Shown here: positions 30,581 to 41,652 of the stretch, one piece after another
Layout of the letters: every line of letters starts with the position of its first letter
How positions within the stretch are numbered: position 1 is the stretch's first letter
Program-made: the position numbers and the translations under genes
The notes under the pieces: generated by a model
The model's database searches: none
Told to the model about the DNA's origin: nothing
What the model saw: only the letters and a program-made list of their open reading frames with translations
Source: Maea johnstoni
Lineage: Eukaryota > Annelida > Polychaeta > Spionida > Magelonidae
Assembly: GCA_963942565.1 (NCBI GenBank)
Contig: OZ012686.1
Coordinates: 31,646,212 to 31,710,211, forward strand
Length of the DNA stretch: 64,000 nt
Reading direction: 5' to 3'

Positions 30581-30705
30581 GGGGGCGGATCTTCTGCAAC
30601 AATGACCTTTTTAAAATACGGTCCTCTAATTGGTTGACAAAGAGCAGCTAATGAATTATTCATGAGACCCTGGAACACAACATCCCATAATAGTATGATG
30701 TCATC
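30581..30705 (+). promoter_or_regulatory. Candidate promoter of the downstream gene
   Basis: Within 125 bases: a GC box (gggggcgg, 30581-30588), an inverted CCAAT box (attggtt, 30629-30635), a block catcccataatag (30681-30693) that recalls the ZNF143-type tcccat motif, and TGATGTCATC (30696-30705), a CRE/ATF-like site. Followed about 200-350 bases later by good splice donors and no start codon of note. Inferred, not proven. Confidence 0.5.
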
Positions 30706-30849
30706 GTTTGCTTCAGTCTAGTGTATTCATACGCCGTAATGTTGCCCTAATATTGTTCTTTTTTGATACAAATTTAGAAATAAAACAATTCATTATGAAT
30801 AAAATTATTCAAAAGAAATATTGTTTTGTCTTTTAAATTGGACTTTGAT

Positions 30850-31055
30850 CAGTGTTAAGCAAAAGCTTTTCCTGTGTTCCGCGGAAGGGCAACACGCACC
30901 TGGTGAGTGAAGTGTGTGGCGTCGGGAGCCTGTACCTCCAGCAGAAGAAACAGACTTGGGCAGGCACTAAATAACCCTGGGTGGATTTACCGAACAGTAG
31001 GCTTCCCTACATAACCAAGGACACTACCTTGAAGATTAAACATTCAAGGATTCAG
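30850..31055 (+). other. Candidate non-coding first exon of a second gene
   Basis: GC-richer stretch with two good donors: acctg|gtgagt after 30902 and ttcag|gtatgt after 31055. There is no long reading frame, so it would be 5' UTR. The start is set only roughly. The following 33 kb lacks coding exons, which fits a long first intron. The gene cannot be identified. Confidence 0.4.
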
Positions 31056-32954
31056 GTATGTTGAGATCGACAATCTTAGCAAATGCATCGAGTTAAAAAA
31101 TAGCTAACAATTTCAACGATGTGCTTTTGGGTTGTGGCCGGCTTATGTGAATTCAACATGGCGGCCTGCCGGCTGCATTCATTTGTCCTTTCCTGGGTCT
31201 GGCATCTAATTCTAATTGTAGTCGTCTAACCACTGACGATCGCGTATTACCAACGTGTTCAATGAAAACGTGCACTTCTACCCATCGAATATACATTTAT
31301 AAGCATCGTTTTAGTATACGATCAGCAAGTGTAAGCAGCGAACATGAATTCCAATATCAAGCGAGAGGCTGTGTACCAGTGTGGTTTCTCTGACACTGAC
31401 ACTTCAAACAGGGGACGACGAAAGATCGTTCAGTATAGGCACATTTTGTCGTAGCTTTTCTACATTCTTGTGTTTTTACGATAACACCTACTTCTTAATC
31501 AATATGTTTGCAAGGGTATGTTAAGGGTGCCTCACCTCTGACCACATGTTTAATGGGTTCAGGACGAATGTGCTAAGCACATTGAAGGTCTAGCTGCATT
31601 CCCAGGAGGGGAGTTCCCTAGACTTCTCATGGGACTGGCAGTGAGTGTGGTGGTGTAGGGCATACCAAGGCTGTGAACTGATATGGCTGCTCTGGACCGA
31701 GTGCCCTGCCCACTTTTATCTTCTCAGACTGCTGTATAGAGATAGTAGATCTTCAGGCTCCTGTACAGGGAACAACCAGTTCATCATCAGTGTTCAGTGG
31801 TATTTTCTGATGCTGATGTTTCATAGTGGGATATATGTCAATGTCAGGCTTGTTATTGATTCTTGACTATGTGAAGTTACAATACTACATACTATGGCTA
31901 TGACATGACATCATTATGGAGATCTAAGTATTGATAATGTAGCTTTGACACACTCCTTAGTATTCTTAGTCATTCAACTAAGATGGTCAAGTTCTAAGGG
32001 AAAGGCTTCTATCACTATATGATGTGAAAAAAAGAATACTTTAAAAGTGATCTAGATGAAAAGCCTAGATCCTCATGTCTAGCTGACTAAGTTCAACATG
32101 TTGTCAGGATATTTTAAAGCTATAAAGGGAGATCAAGGAGGTAACTCCAGGATTGCATTGGGTGGTGTTTCCTCCCACAAGAGAATTGTTGCATTTTCCA
32201 AAAGACGTGTTACTAAGTTTCAATATATAGAGGAGTTCATCATAGCCTCTAATACCCCTCTAACTGTTGTTGGGATTGTCGCATGATCCTGCTTACATGT
32301 CGTTTTTGCAACTTTGGAACTTTTAGGAGGTATATGGAATGCAAGGGGTCAATTGGGCTGTTGACAGCCTGGCAACTGGAGTGTGAAGATGGATGGGTAA
32401 ACAAGGTTACATACATCTTACCAGTTGTGGTATGCTGGCCAGAGCCGTCATGCTATTTTGGGAGAACAGGGTTTGCAGTTTTTGTGATAAAGAAAAAGTA
32501 ATCAGACAATTTTATACTTAGCTTCTCAAACAACACATTCTTGGCCTGTCTTTTGAAAAACGTTTTTGAAAGAACTCATTAATTTCATTTTTCTATTTGC
32601 TTTATTTTGGTCCACATTGATTCTCAATGTTTATTATCTAGGTCACTACCTTGAAGTCTGATGGGTGCTTTCACCTTTTGACCCCTGCAAGTGTCAGAAA
32701 TCAAGTTCACGTACAGATAATTCAAATACCTTTTAAAGATGACACTACATTTGACCTAATGTACGAAGCTTAAATTTGTATTCTCCTTATTGCCCTGTGA
32801 TGGTGGTGGTTGGAATTCTTAAACAAGGGTCAAGCCAAGTGTTAATCTAGCTTCTGAATGCATTTATCTCATAGACAAAATAGGTATCTCGCAATTTGGG
32901 TCTCAATCAATTGCACAGACACTTTTCCAAAATGTTTAAGTATCAAAAATAAAT
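31056..32954 (+). other. Putative long intron, first part
   Basis: No gene or repeat recognised. Just after the candidate first exon (31100-31400) it is richer in CpG (gtggccgg, cgatcgcg), as often found at the start of a first intron. Confidence 0.4.
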
Positions 32955-32959
32955 TGCTA

Positions 32960-33314
32960 CAGGCACCAACATAACTTTCAGAACTAACTTGCCACGCCGG
33001 GCAAGTTGTTAATGATTTTGAGTTGACCGATGTAATTTTTGACTTGCCCAAAATAAGTTATAACATATGCTCGAAAGTCATGTATTGTTTATCATGTATT
33101 TAAAGATTTGTAAAACATTTTCTTTTCAGTTTTGTTGCTTTGTTTGCACATTTTTGGGTATTTGGGCCATTCACTATCAAAAAAATGTGTTTAGTCTTCA
33201 GAAATTCAGCTTGCCCATTTGGGCAAGTGAAAACCAAAATGTACTTGCCCGAAAGCCCTTTTTTCAAAAATTCACTTGCCGGGGCAAGCGGGCTAGTACT
33301 TATGTCGGTGCCCG
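32960..33314. mobile_element. CAGGCACC MITE, 355 bases, TSD TGCTA
   Basis: Left CAGGCACCAACATAA; right in reverse CGGGCACCGACATAA: 15-base inverted ends with two mismatches. Flanked on both sides by TGCTA (32955-32959, 33315-33319). The interior contains repeated cttgcc/ggcaag palindromes (gccgggcaag, cttgcccaaaat, cttgccggggcaag). Confidence 0.85.
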
Positions 33315-33319
33315 TGCTA

Positions 33320-36184
33320 TTTGACTGAGCTGACAGTGGCTGACCCCAGACTCAAAATATTTTCCAAATGTTGTTTCTTGCACATAATTTCTAAATAGTT
33401 CTACGTTCTCTCGCCCTATCTCAGTGTTTTGAAAATGTGTATGTGAAGTCAGAAGAGCACTGAAGTTATACCTGGAATGGCCTGACAGTGATGATGTTGA
33501 GAGTTCAGTGGGTTAATGATTCCACTCTGCTTGGTCATGCCCCCCACTGGCCCCCCAGGCTATTTCTGGTGTGGCCTTTCTTGAAGTCTGTGGGTAATGA
33601 TGAGATTACCTAACCTCTGGCAGGAATTTGTGGTTGCATGATGGGCTGAACACTCAAGCCACAATAGACTGTTTGCTCAGGCCTTTGTTGTGGACAAGGT
33701 TCTCAAGTGCTAGATACAAATGAGTTTTTCATGGTCAGGCAATGAACTAATTGAAATGATAGCTTAAACAAGATGAAATACCATCCGTATGAGTTGGCTA
33801 GTTGTATTTCTTACTTATTTTACAACTGGGTCGTTGATTATATCTTATTGAATAGTGTTCACCTGTCAAAATCCTTAAGATTTGCAGATTTTATGGGACA
33901 TCTCCAGAATGATCTTATGTCAGATCCTGAATAGGGTAATTTGTCAGGCAGTCCAGCCTTTTTACAGGCCTGCATTCTTAGAGCTTGACTGCTGCAGCAA
34001 AGGTGCCTGGATACAATAAGTTAAACATGAGGTTCGGAGGTAAATGATTACTTGGGTAAGACTGTTGCTATTTTGGTGCACAGACAGGAAAGCACTATTA
34101 ACGAATAGTCTCTTGGCAATTGACCATCTGTCATGACCATCACTTGCTCCATCCCTTAGGATTCCACTCACAGTCTGAGACCTGTCCATCATGGTACAGG
34201 CTTCTCCGTGGACTCCCTCCTAATAGTGTTACCATCAACATGAGGTCTGGAAATAGATGTTCATCCAGACTATTCAGCTAAATGGCTTACCTTGATAACA
34301 GTATAGTCCTTTAATGCTGATACCTTAAAAGTATGGAGCATGAAATTAGTTGGAGGACAGCCATCAAATTCTCTCAGCTCTAACTGGGGCGACCTTGGGC
34401 CATTTTAAAAGAATGCTGTTGACAATAAACTTAAATTTCCAGTCCTGGCTTGTAAATGTTTTACTTGTTTATCATCAAAACAAGGTTTTAATAATCATTA
34501 CTCTGTTATGTACTTTACAGAATCATTGCTACAGTACTGCTTGTTCCCTTTATCATAGGAAAAAGAGTATCAAGATGGTGGAGTTATCTCCCTGTATTTC
34601 TATTGATTGGCCTGGGCTGATTGATTTGATCTTTCCTTATCTCTGAAGGCAAACACTGTTATTGAGATTGCAGATTTAGTTGAGTGGCTGGTTTGTCTGC
34701 TAGCAGCCAAATGCAATCAGCGCCCAGGTTCTGTGTGGTTACAAGATAGACTGCAGCCGGATACTCACAATAATCAGACCAACACATGGCTTATTCCTTA
34801 GAAATGCTTAACATTATCCAGTCCACTCCATAAATAGTTACTAATTCATCCTTTAGTTCATTACAGTCTAAATCATTTTTAAAATCTCTGACGTAAGTGA
34901 GTCGCTAGATAAGATTCTTTCTAGAGTTTAAGAACAAATTTTCAATATTTTTTTATATACCACTTCATTGTTCATAGTTCTATGAAAAGGGGTTCAGTTT
35001 AACTAGGGTTATCAACTTATTATTGACTTTGTAGTCTTTTGGTTAAGTTTATTTTAAACCCTGCTGTATTTTAAATTATTTTAAGTGCACAGATACTGTA
35101 ATTAATGTCTTGTGGAGTAGGTTAGTCCGTAAATGATTTACTGGACAACACTGACTACAAGTCTTTATGACATGGCTGGTGCTGATAATGCAGTATTTTA
35201 GGAACACAGATAAGCCATTAGGAGGACACCTTATCTTCTTGCATGCTGACTTTGGTGAAGGTTATTAGACTTCTCTTCCTCTGACTGAATCAAGCACAGT
35301 CTTTATACTGCTTGCTCAGGGTTTCGTGGATTAGGAAGATGCCCACCAACAGATCTACCATTCAAACTTACTACTTGTCTTAGGGGTGGATTTATTCTCT
35401 CTGAAACTTCAAATGGGTCAAATTAGGACATATCCCAAAAATGAGTTCAAGAAAATATATGCTCCACCCACCCCTTTAACCCTTTCATGCCTCAAGATCA
35501 ACTTGACAAGTGTTGTGTGGACATACTATACCTATGAAAATAACTTAGGAATCAAACAAAATGGGAACTATTTGGAGTAGAGGTGTTTTATGATTTATGA
35601 TTAAAATCAGTAATTCAACAAAAGACGATCCCTCTTCTATGTGAAGGGCAATCTAGATAGATATTTTCATACCCTGCATTCTAAGGAATTTCACTGCTGC
35701 ATTCTAAGGAATTTCACTGCTGGTTGTTCTGTGCAGTTGTGATAAATGTCAGATCTAATTCATTTCAAGTACATGTCAGAAGAACCCCCACTGTTGGGCT
35801 AAGTGGGCTTCATTATTTTGTTGTACTGTATATTTATTTTGGCAGCGGTCTGCCATATTACTAGTTGTTTAATTGTTGGTGTGATACAGTGGTGAAATAA
35901 CAGAAATACATTCCTGAAAGTTTAGAATGAGTTTGGGTGAGGGGGTTGTTATTTGCCTATGCATGTTTACAGCTTTCTATGCTGTTTGGAGCTCGATAAA
36001 GGAATTGGGTCTTCTGGGCGTCATCAAGTGCAGGTATTGCCAGGTAACCAGATGATATCTCAACCTTCATGGTTATTGTACTTAGCCCCTGGATAAGGAC
36101 TCGTTTCTACTATGTGTGTGCAATGTGCATTCAGTAAGTGTGTTGGTACATAGCAAGTACCCCAAGTCTGGATGTCCCTAATTT
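33320..36184 (+). other. Putative intron stretch
   Basis: No gene recognised. Contains a two-copy 23-base repeat (gcattctaaggaatttcact, 35676-35721) and a TTAACCCTTTCATGCC end at 35476 related to MITE C. Confidence 0.4.
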
Positions 36185-36189
36185 TAGAA

Positions 36190-36365
36190 CAGGGCTTGAA
36201 ATTAAGTTTTTTTTTCCAGGGAGCCCAATTGCATCTTCAAAAGCTACCCAAAGGTGTTGTGTACAGAAATCAGTACATCTTTGGGCTCCCAGCAGAAATT
36301 TGAGGGAGCCCCAGGAGAATTCAAGAGAGCCCTTGGCTCCCGGCACCCCCTAATTTAGAGCCCTG
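36190..36365. mobile_element. CAGGGCT MITE, 176 bases, TSD TAGAA
   Basis: Left CAGGGCTTGAAATTAAG, right in reverse CAGGGCTCTAAATTA; flanked by TAGAA (36185-36189, 36366-36370). Interior repeats gggagcc and ggctccc in opposite orientations. Confidence 0.85.
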
Positions 36366-36370
36366 TAGAA

Positions 36371-39109
36371 TATGGTTATGATTGAATAACTTTCATTCTC
36401 CTAGTTCAAGCATAATGTTTAACCATCATTATTGGAAGCTATGTTGTTGTCTGTGAAAATGCAGTTATTCTGTTCAGTTATTTCTAGCTACATCTACTGA
36501 AAATACATTTACATAAAAAGTCTGGCATATACTGGTCTAGAAAAGGCATATTGACCTAGCAATCATGTAGCAGTCTGTTGAGTTACTGGAAAATAACATC
36601 GTCATTTTGTTATGCCCCATCTTTGATACATATATTTTGCTTCACTTAAGATTGTGACCTTGGTCTTAGCTTGCATGTATTTACCCTCAACTTGCCTCAA
36701 GGGTACAGTCTGCTCATTTGAAGACTGTTAAGGAAGCCATGCAACTTATTAAACTGGTTCATTTTGTTAGCATTCCTTTCACACCCAAAACAAACAATGT
36801 ATAAGAGAAGGAATTATATGAACGCAGATTGTCATCCTGACAGAGGCTGCGGTGAGGCACCACAGTATATGTAACTGATTCTCTGATCTTGACTCTATGC
36901 GCAAGGTATACAAATAATTTTCCATGCTATATGGGAAATTTCATCAGTCATTAACCATTCATAATGTTTTCACCTTTATCCCAGGTGGTCACTAGCTTCC
37001 CAAAAAGTTCCTATCAAATATGTCCAATAGAAATATCTTATATTTTTAGCAGCAACATCTTTTTAGTGAAAGGACAGTGGTAGATTGTACTTAGTAAGCC
37101 TATTTATGAGCAGAGTAATCAGAGATATTTCTAACGAACTGTGTGTCAAGAGAGGGGTCATGAGTAAGGAATTCTGTCTGCTCCGCTATATACCATAGCT
37201 CTATGATTAGTAAGCCAAACCAGGCAAGATATCTGGAGCAACGCCAAAAAGCTTTTACTGCATGTGTTGATAGAATCTGAATGTCAATCAAATTATCACT
37301 GTAATACCTACCCAGCTGTTTAATTGAGTGAAAGGGGGGAATGGATACTGACAATTCCATGCTGATAAACCCATGTTTTTCCAGTTAATGCAAACAAACG
37401 TTTCACCTTTAGTAATTGTGTATGATGAAGACAGATGAAGATTTAAAACATTGTGGCATTATTGGTTAAAAATGCAGTATGTAATGTTAAAGAATAGCTA
37501 CCCATGATTCTTAATTAGCATCCTTGTGTTAGTTCATGACTACATGCAATGTTACCATATATATGTCCTTGCTCTGTGCGTTTATTAAGACTGTTTCTCT
37601 GTCTTTTTCATCTTTCCCTCGCTCTCTCTGCGATCAATTTCATTCCATATATTATTAGTGGTTGCCGAGTGAGCAGCAGCACCAGTAGTATTGTGACATT
37701 ATGCAAGACTGAGCAAACAGAGGCTGTGCATGGAGGATGGTGGAGTTAACATTGCTGTAGTAGTAATGCGGGGATAGAGAGGCTGGAGGAGCCCCAGGCG
37801 CCACTCCCACATTAACATGTGGAATGCATCTCGGCAGTCTGCAGCCTCCGCTCCCTTCTCTTCTCTCTCCTTGACCCATTCAGGCCCACATGGGCTCAGC
37901 AGGCAACAGAATGCCAATGGTAATAACACAATTACAGTGAAGTGCATACCAGGTTTCTACCCTTATGGGAAATTGTTTACTTCACAGACGTTTTTCAAAC
38001 TTCAAAGCAATAAATACAGTACACAAATTTGAATTTTGGGTGTGAGATGGTTAAGGCACTTATTCCAACAGAGCTGCCTCATGTTTTACATGTCCCACAC
38101 TGTTCTAGAGTGCAGTCCTGAAACTTTTCCCTCTTGAAAGGTTCTTGATTGCCTGAAGTGAGTTACAGAACCACACACAGTGAGGCTGTCTAGAAAGTCA
38201 CTCCAATAAAAAATTTGCTTTAAGGGGATGGCATAATTATTGTATAACATACTCAGATAGGGTTAGGTTTGGTAGATGTACTTTGCCAGGGGCCTAGGAC
38301 CTGTCCAGTCTGTCCTTTGGATGGTATTCTACCTTTCAGAATACATTTGTTTTATTTGTTCATTTATGTTTTATAACACAAATAGTTTCTTGTTCCGGCA
38401 GGGTTGGGTCTATGTAGGAAAGGTTCATGTAATTCAATTTCCTGTTTAGTCCCATGGAGGCCAAAGCCGGATACTAGCAGAAGGAGAATATCATCCTGCC
38501 TGTTAAAATATCCCTCAAGTCTCCTGCCAAACAGGAAATTATGTATGGTTTGAAGAAATGTTAGATGATATTTCTGGTTCTTGAAGACCTACTATCCGAA
38601 TATTGTGCATAACTACAGTACCGTCAGTACGAATACTTAACAAGAATCTGTTATCTAGAGATACCTACCTTTAAATGTAGTTGCAGGCCTGATGCTTGTT
38701 AAATGGAAAGGGGGATTTGTTTTATTTGTGCTGACCAGTTGTAGGGAATAGTAACAACTTCAATCACTCAAGTTGTCTGTTATTTGTATATTTTCTTTAA
38801 TGTCTGTGCATATAAGTATTTACTATTTTGGATGGTGTAAAATGTAGTGAAAGTGAATAAGATGTATTAGTCATTGTGAGATTGTTGACATGTGATGCAG
38901 ATGTTTTGGGTGGAGACAGATGGCTGTTTCCTGCTCAGGTTGCTGGCAGAGTGGCAGTAGGATGTGAAAACTGAAACCTTGATGGGGAAAGCCTATGTTG
39001 AAGTTGGACAGTTTTATGTGGTGATTGCTTAAAATAGTGCCAACAGAATTTCACACCACTCAATGAATATTTGTGTAAATATTAATTCTTTTCTGTTTCT
39101 ATTTTTTAG
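36371..39109 (+). other. Putative intron stretch
   Basis: No gene or named repeat. 37,640-37,940 is GC-richer than its surroundings and might be regulatory. Confidence 0.4.
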
Positions 39110-39146
39110 GTGAGTTCTCCAGGGATATTACAACTACTGCACTCTG
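39110..39146 (+). other. Possible small non-coding exon
   Basis: A strong polypyrimidine tract and acceptor (ctgtttctattttttag) is followed 37 bases later by a donor-like ctctg|gtaaga. Could be an extra 5' UTR exon of the gene starting near 30.9 kb. Motif evidence only. Confidence 0.2.
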
Positions 39147-41272
39147 GTAAGATTGGTTATGGTGTCGATTGCCTCACTTGCTTTTGGGATTTATCTTACC
39201 GGACTCGGGACAAAAGACCTGCTGGTTTGGTGAGCTTAGTGTAATCCCTCTATGTTTGCTTAATAACTGGGACAGCTGTACTCTGATACCCTCACAATAT
39301 GTCTGACGGTACAAGGAACTTGTGCTTCAATATCAAGGACAAACTTTATAATTCAAAATATTATTGAATTTGTAATTTAACAATGTCTGTCATCCGCTGG
39401 TAAAGGAGAGGAGGAGTAATGAACTTCATAGAATGATTCTCCCCTTTGTTTGTGCTCCTAATTATGTATGCATTCAAATGATGATAGTCTGGTCAATTTG
39501 ATTAACATAATTTATGTACACATTTTCTGCTCTGATAATCTCAATGTACATAATGAATGGATTGGATGCTCTCATTGTTACATAATGCAGCATCATAGTA
39601 CTTAATATTAAACACCTTGCTCTAGCCACAGGGTATTAAGTGAACTTAGCACCAAGCTATATATTGAGTTATTATCACTTTCTGCCAGGATCCCTCAAAG
39701 AGGTCTGACATGTGCCATATTGTTATCATCATATTTAGAAAGTGATTCCTTGAAACATCTACAATGGTCTCATTTCTGAATTACTTTACACAAACTGATA
39801 AATCATCAATTTTTCCCTTTTTTTTCGAACATGAATGCTTGCTTCATTGGGATGCGAGAGTTGAGGCTATTTTTATTGCACTATTGAAATAATATTATGT
39901 TGCTTTTAGTGAATATTCACTTAGTGCTTGTTCCCCAAAAATGCTCCTGTCTCATGTTTTCACAATTATTGTATTTTTATTGCTTGCTTGAATAGCTATC
40001 ATGTTGCTTAGGAAACTGAAGTTTTATGGCACAATGGTATGATATGTATTTTCATTTCCAGATTCAATTACTATATACAGAAAGAAATACCTATATGTGC
40101 ATGAAGACACCCACTTGATCTTGTTTTCCAAACACTTAGATTTCCTCAATGCAGTTATTCCAAGCCCTAATTAAGACCACCTTGCACCTGCCAGGCTGCT
40201 TTTTACCTGCCTGAAACAGTGGGCAATAAAGTCTGGCATGGGTGGAAAGGCAGGAGTGCTGGAGACTTGCTGTTATTGAACATAACAAATTCCTCCATTC
40301 TCTGTTCATCATGCGCCTCACTGGACCCGACACTTCTGAGTTCAGCCTCTCCAAAGAACTCTATAGAACAGTGTAGTTTTTCTGAGTGAGTATTGTTGCG
40401 CCGCTGTTCTAGCACTTGTTCAGTTGAACCATGTGCCCCGCTCCATCTGTCTCTGAGGAGAGTGAGTGGTAGCCACAATCCCACAGGCTGATTGGCCATG
40501 CATAATGTATGGCTCTTACGCAGGACTTCATTAGTAGCCAGGTAGAGGTAGAGCCACTTCATACAGGCGCTGTGGACACTATTGATGTTGTCCTTGCATT
40601 TACCTGAGTTCATTACACCTGTGCTGAGTCTGCTGACTATTCACCTCTATACAGATATATATCATTGTGGGCTTCAAAGGGAAGCAGTAACTCTAAATCT
40701 TACTGAACTAATAGAAATGCTTCCGCTTGGTGCTGAAAGAATTATTAGTTTAGTTGGTAAATCAATATGAATGATTTATATCTATCTGAAGTTTCTATTG
40801 AGTTTTCAGTAGGCTTAGATCTAGACATAGTGGTGCATTGTTGAAATGCGTTGGATACGAAAAAGGGGGTTGAAATTCACCTGCACATTATATTTATGTA
40901 TTCATTCAGCCCCTGCATGTTGGCTTAGCCCTGTACATTTCATTTTGCGTGTACAATGTTCGATTTTCATCAGATATTGTGAACACCATAGGAAAGAAAC
41001 TAGGTTTTCTAACTTGGTGTGTTTCTTGATTCGTTCCCTTTTTATGCAGATGTGCTTCTCGACTTTCAATTCTTGAATGTTAGTAAAAACATGACCTGTA
41101 TTTGAGGATGTAGGTTGATAGCCCCAATGAAAGACTGTTAATAGCACAGACTAATTGCTCACCTTCACGAAAGGCAGTGGATCAACTGATGTCTAGCATG
41201 CAAATGCATTTTAGAGAGCGTAAAAGTAAAAAGCCACCAGCATTTTCCTCTGTGTTGGGTGTACAGTTCTAT
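39147..41272 (+). other. Putative intron stretch
   Basis: No gene recognised. 40,190-40,610 is GC-richer and open in one minus-strand frame for 136 codons, but the translation has no recognised domain. Confidence 0.4.
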
Positions 41273-41278
41273 ATGCAG

Positions 41279-41646
41279 CAGGGCTTGACAATCCCCAGAA
41301 GGACCAGGTAGGCTGGCGGGGCTACCTGAACCCCAAATCAGGTAGTCCCGCCAGCATTTTAGGTAGCCCCGCCATTTATTCCAAAAAGGCAATTAGGTTC
41401 TTTTTCCACCTTTTCATGTTAGTAATGGTACTTATGCTTTTTTTCTTCTATTTTGTAGATAGCATGCTTAAATGATGCTATATTTTTCTTTTTTCACGAC
41501 CATTTTGTAGCATTTTAGTCGGGAACTTCCTCAGGATTCAGGTAGTCCAGCGGGACTACCTGAGTCCATCTTTAGGTAGCCCGAGAGGGCTGTTTTGGGA
41601 AATCAGATCTCCCGGGAGATGGGACTATGCTATATGTTGAGCCCTG
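41279..41646. mobile_element. CAGGGCT MITE, 368 bases, TSD ATGCAG
   Basis: Left CAGGGCTTGACAA, right in reverse CAGGGCTCAACATA; flanked by ATGCAG on both sides (41273-41278, 41647-41652). Interior carries repeated ggtag-cccgcc and ggcgggg palindromes (caggtagtcccgccagc, ttaggtagccccgcc, caggtagtccagcgggac). Same termini as 36190-36365. Confidence 0.88.
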
Positions 41647-41652
41647 ATGCAG

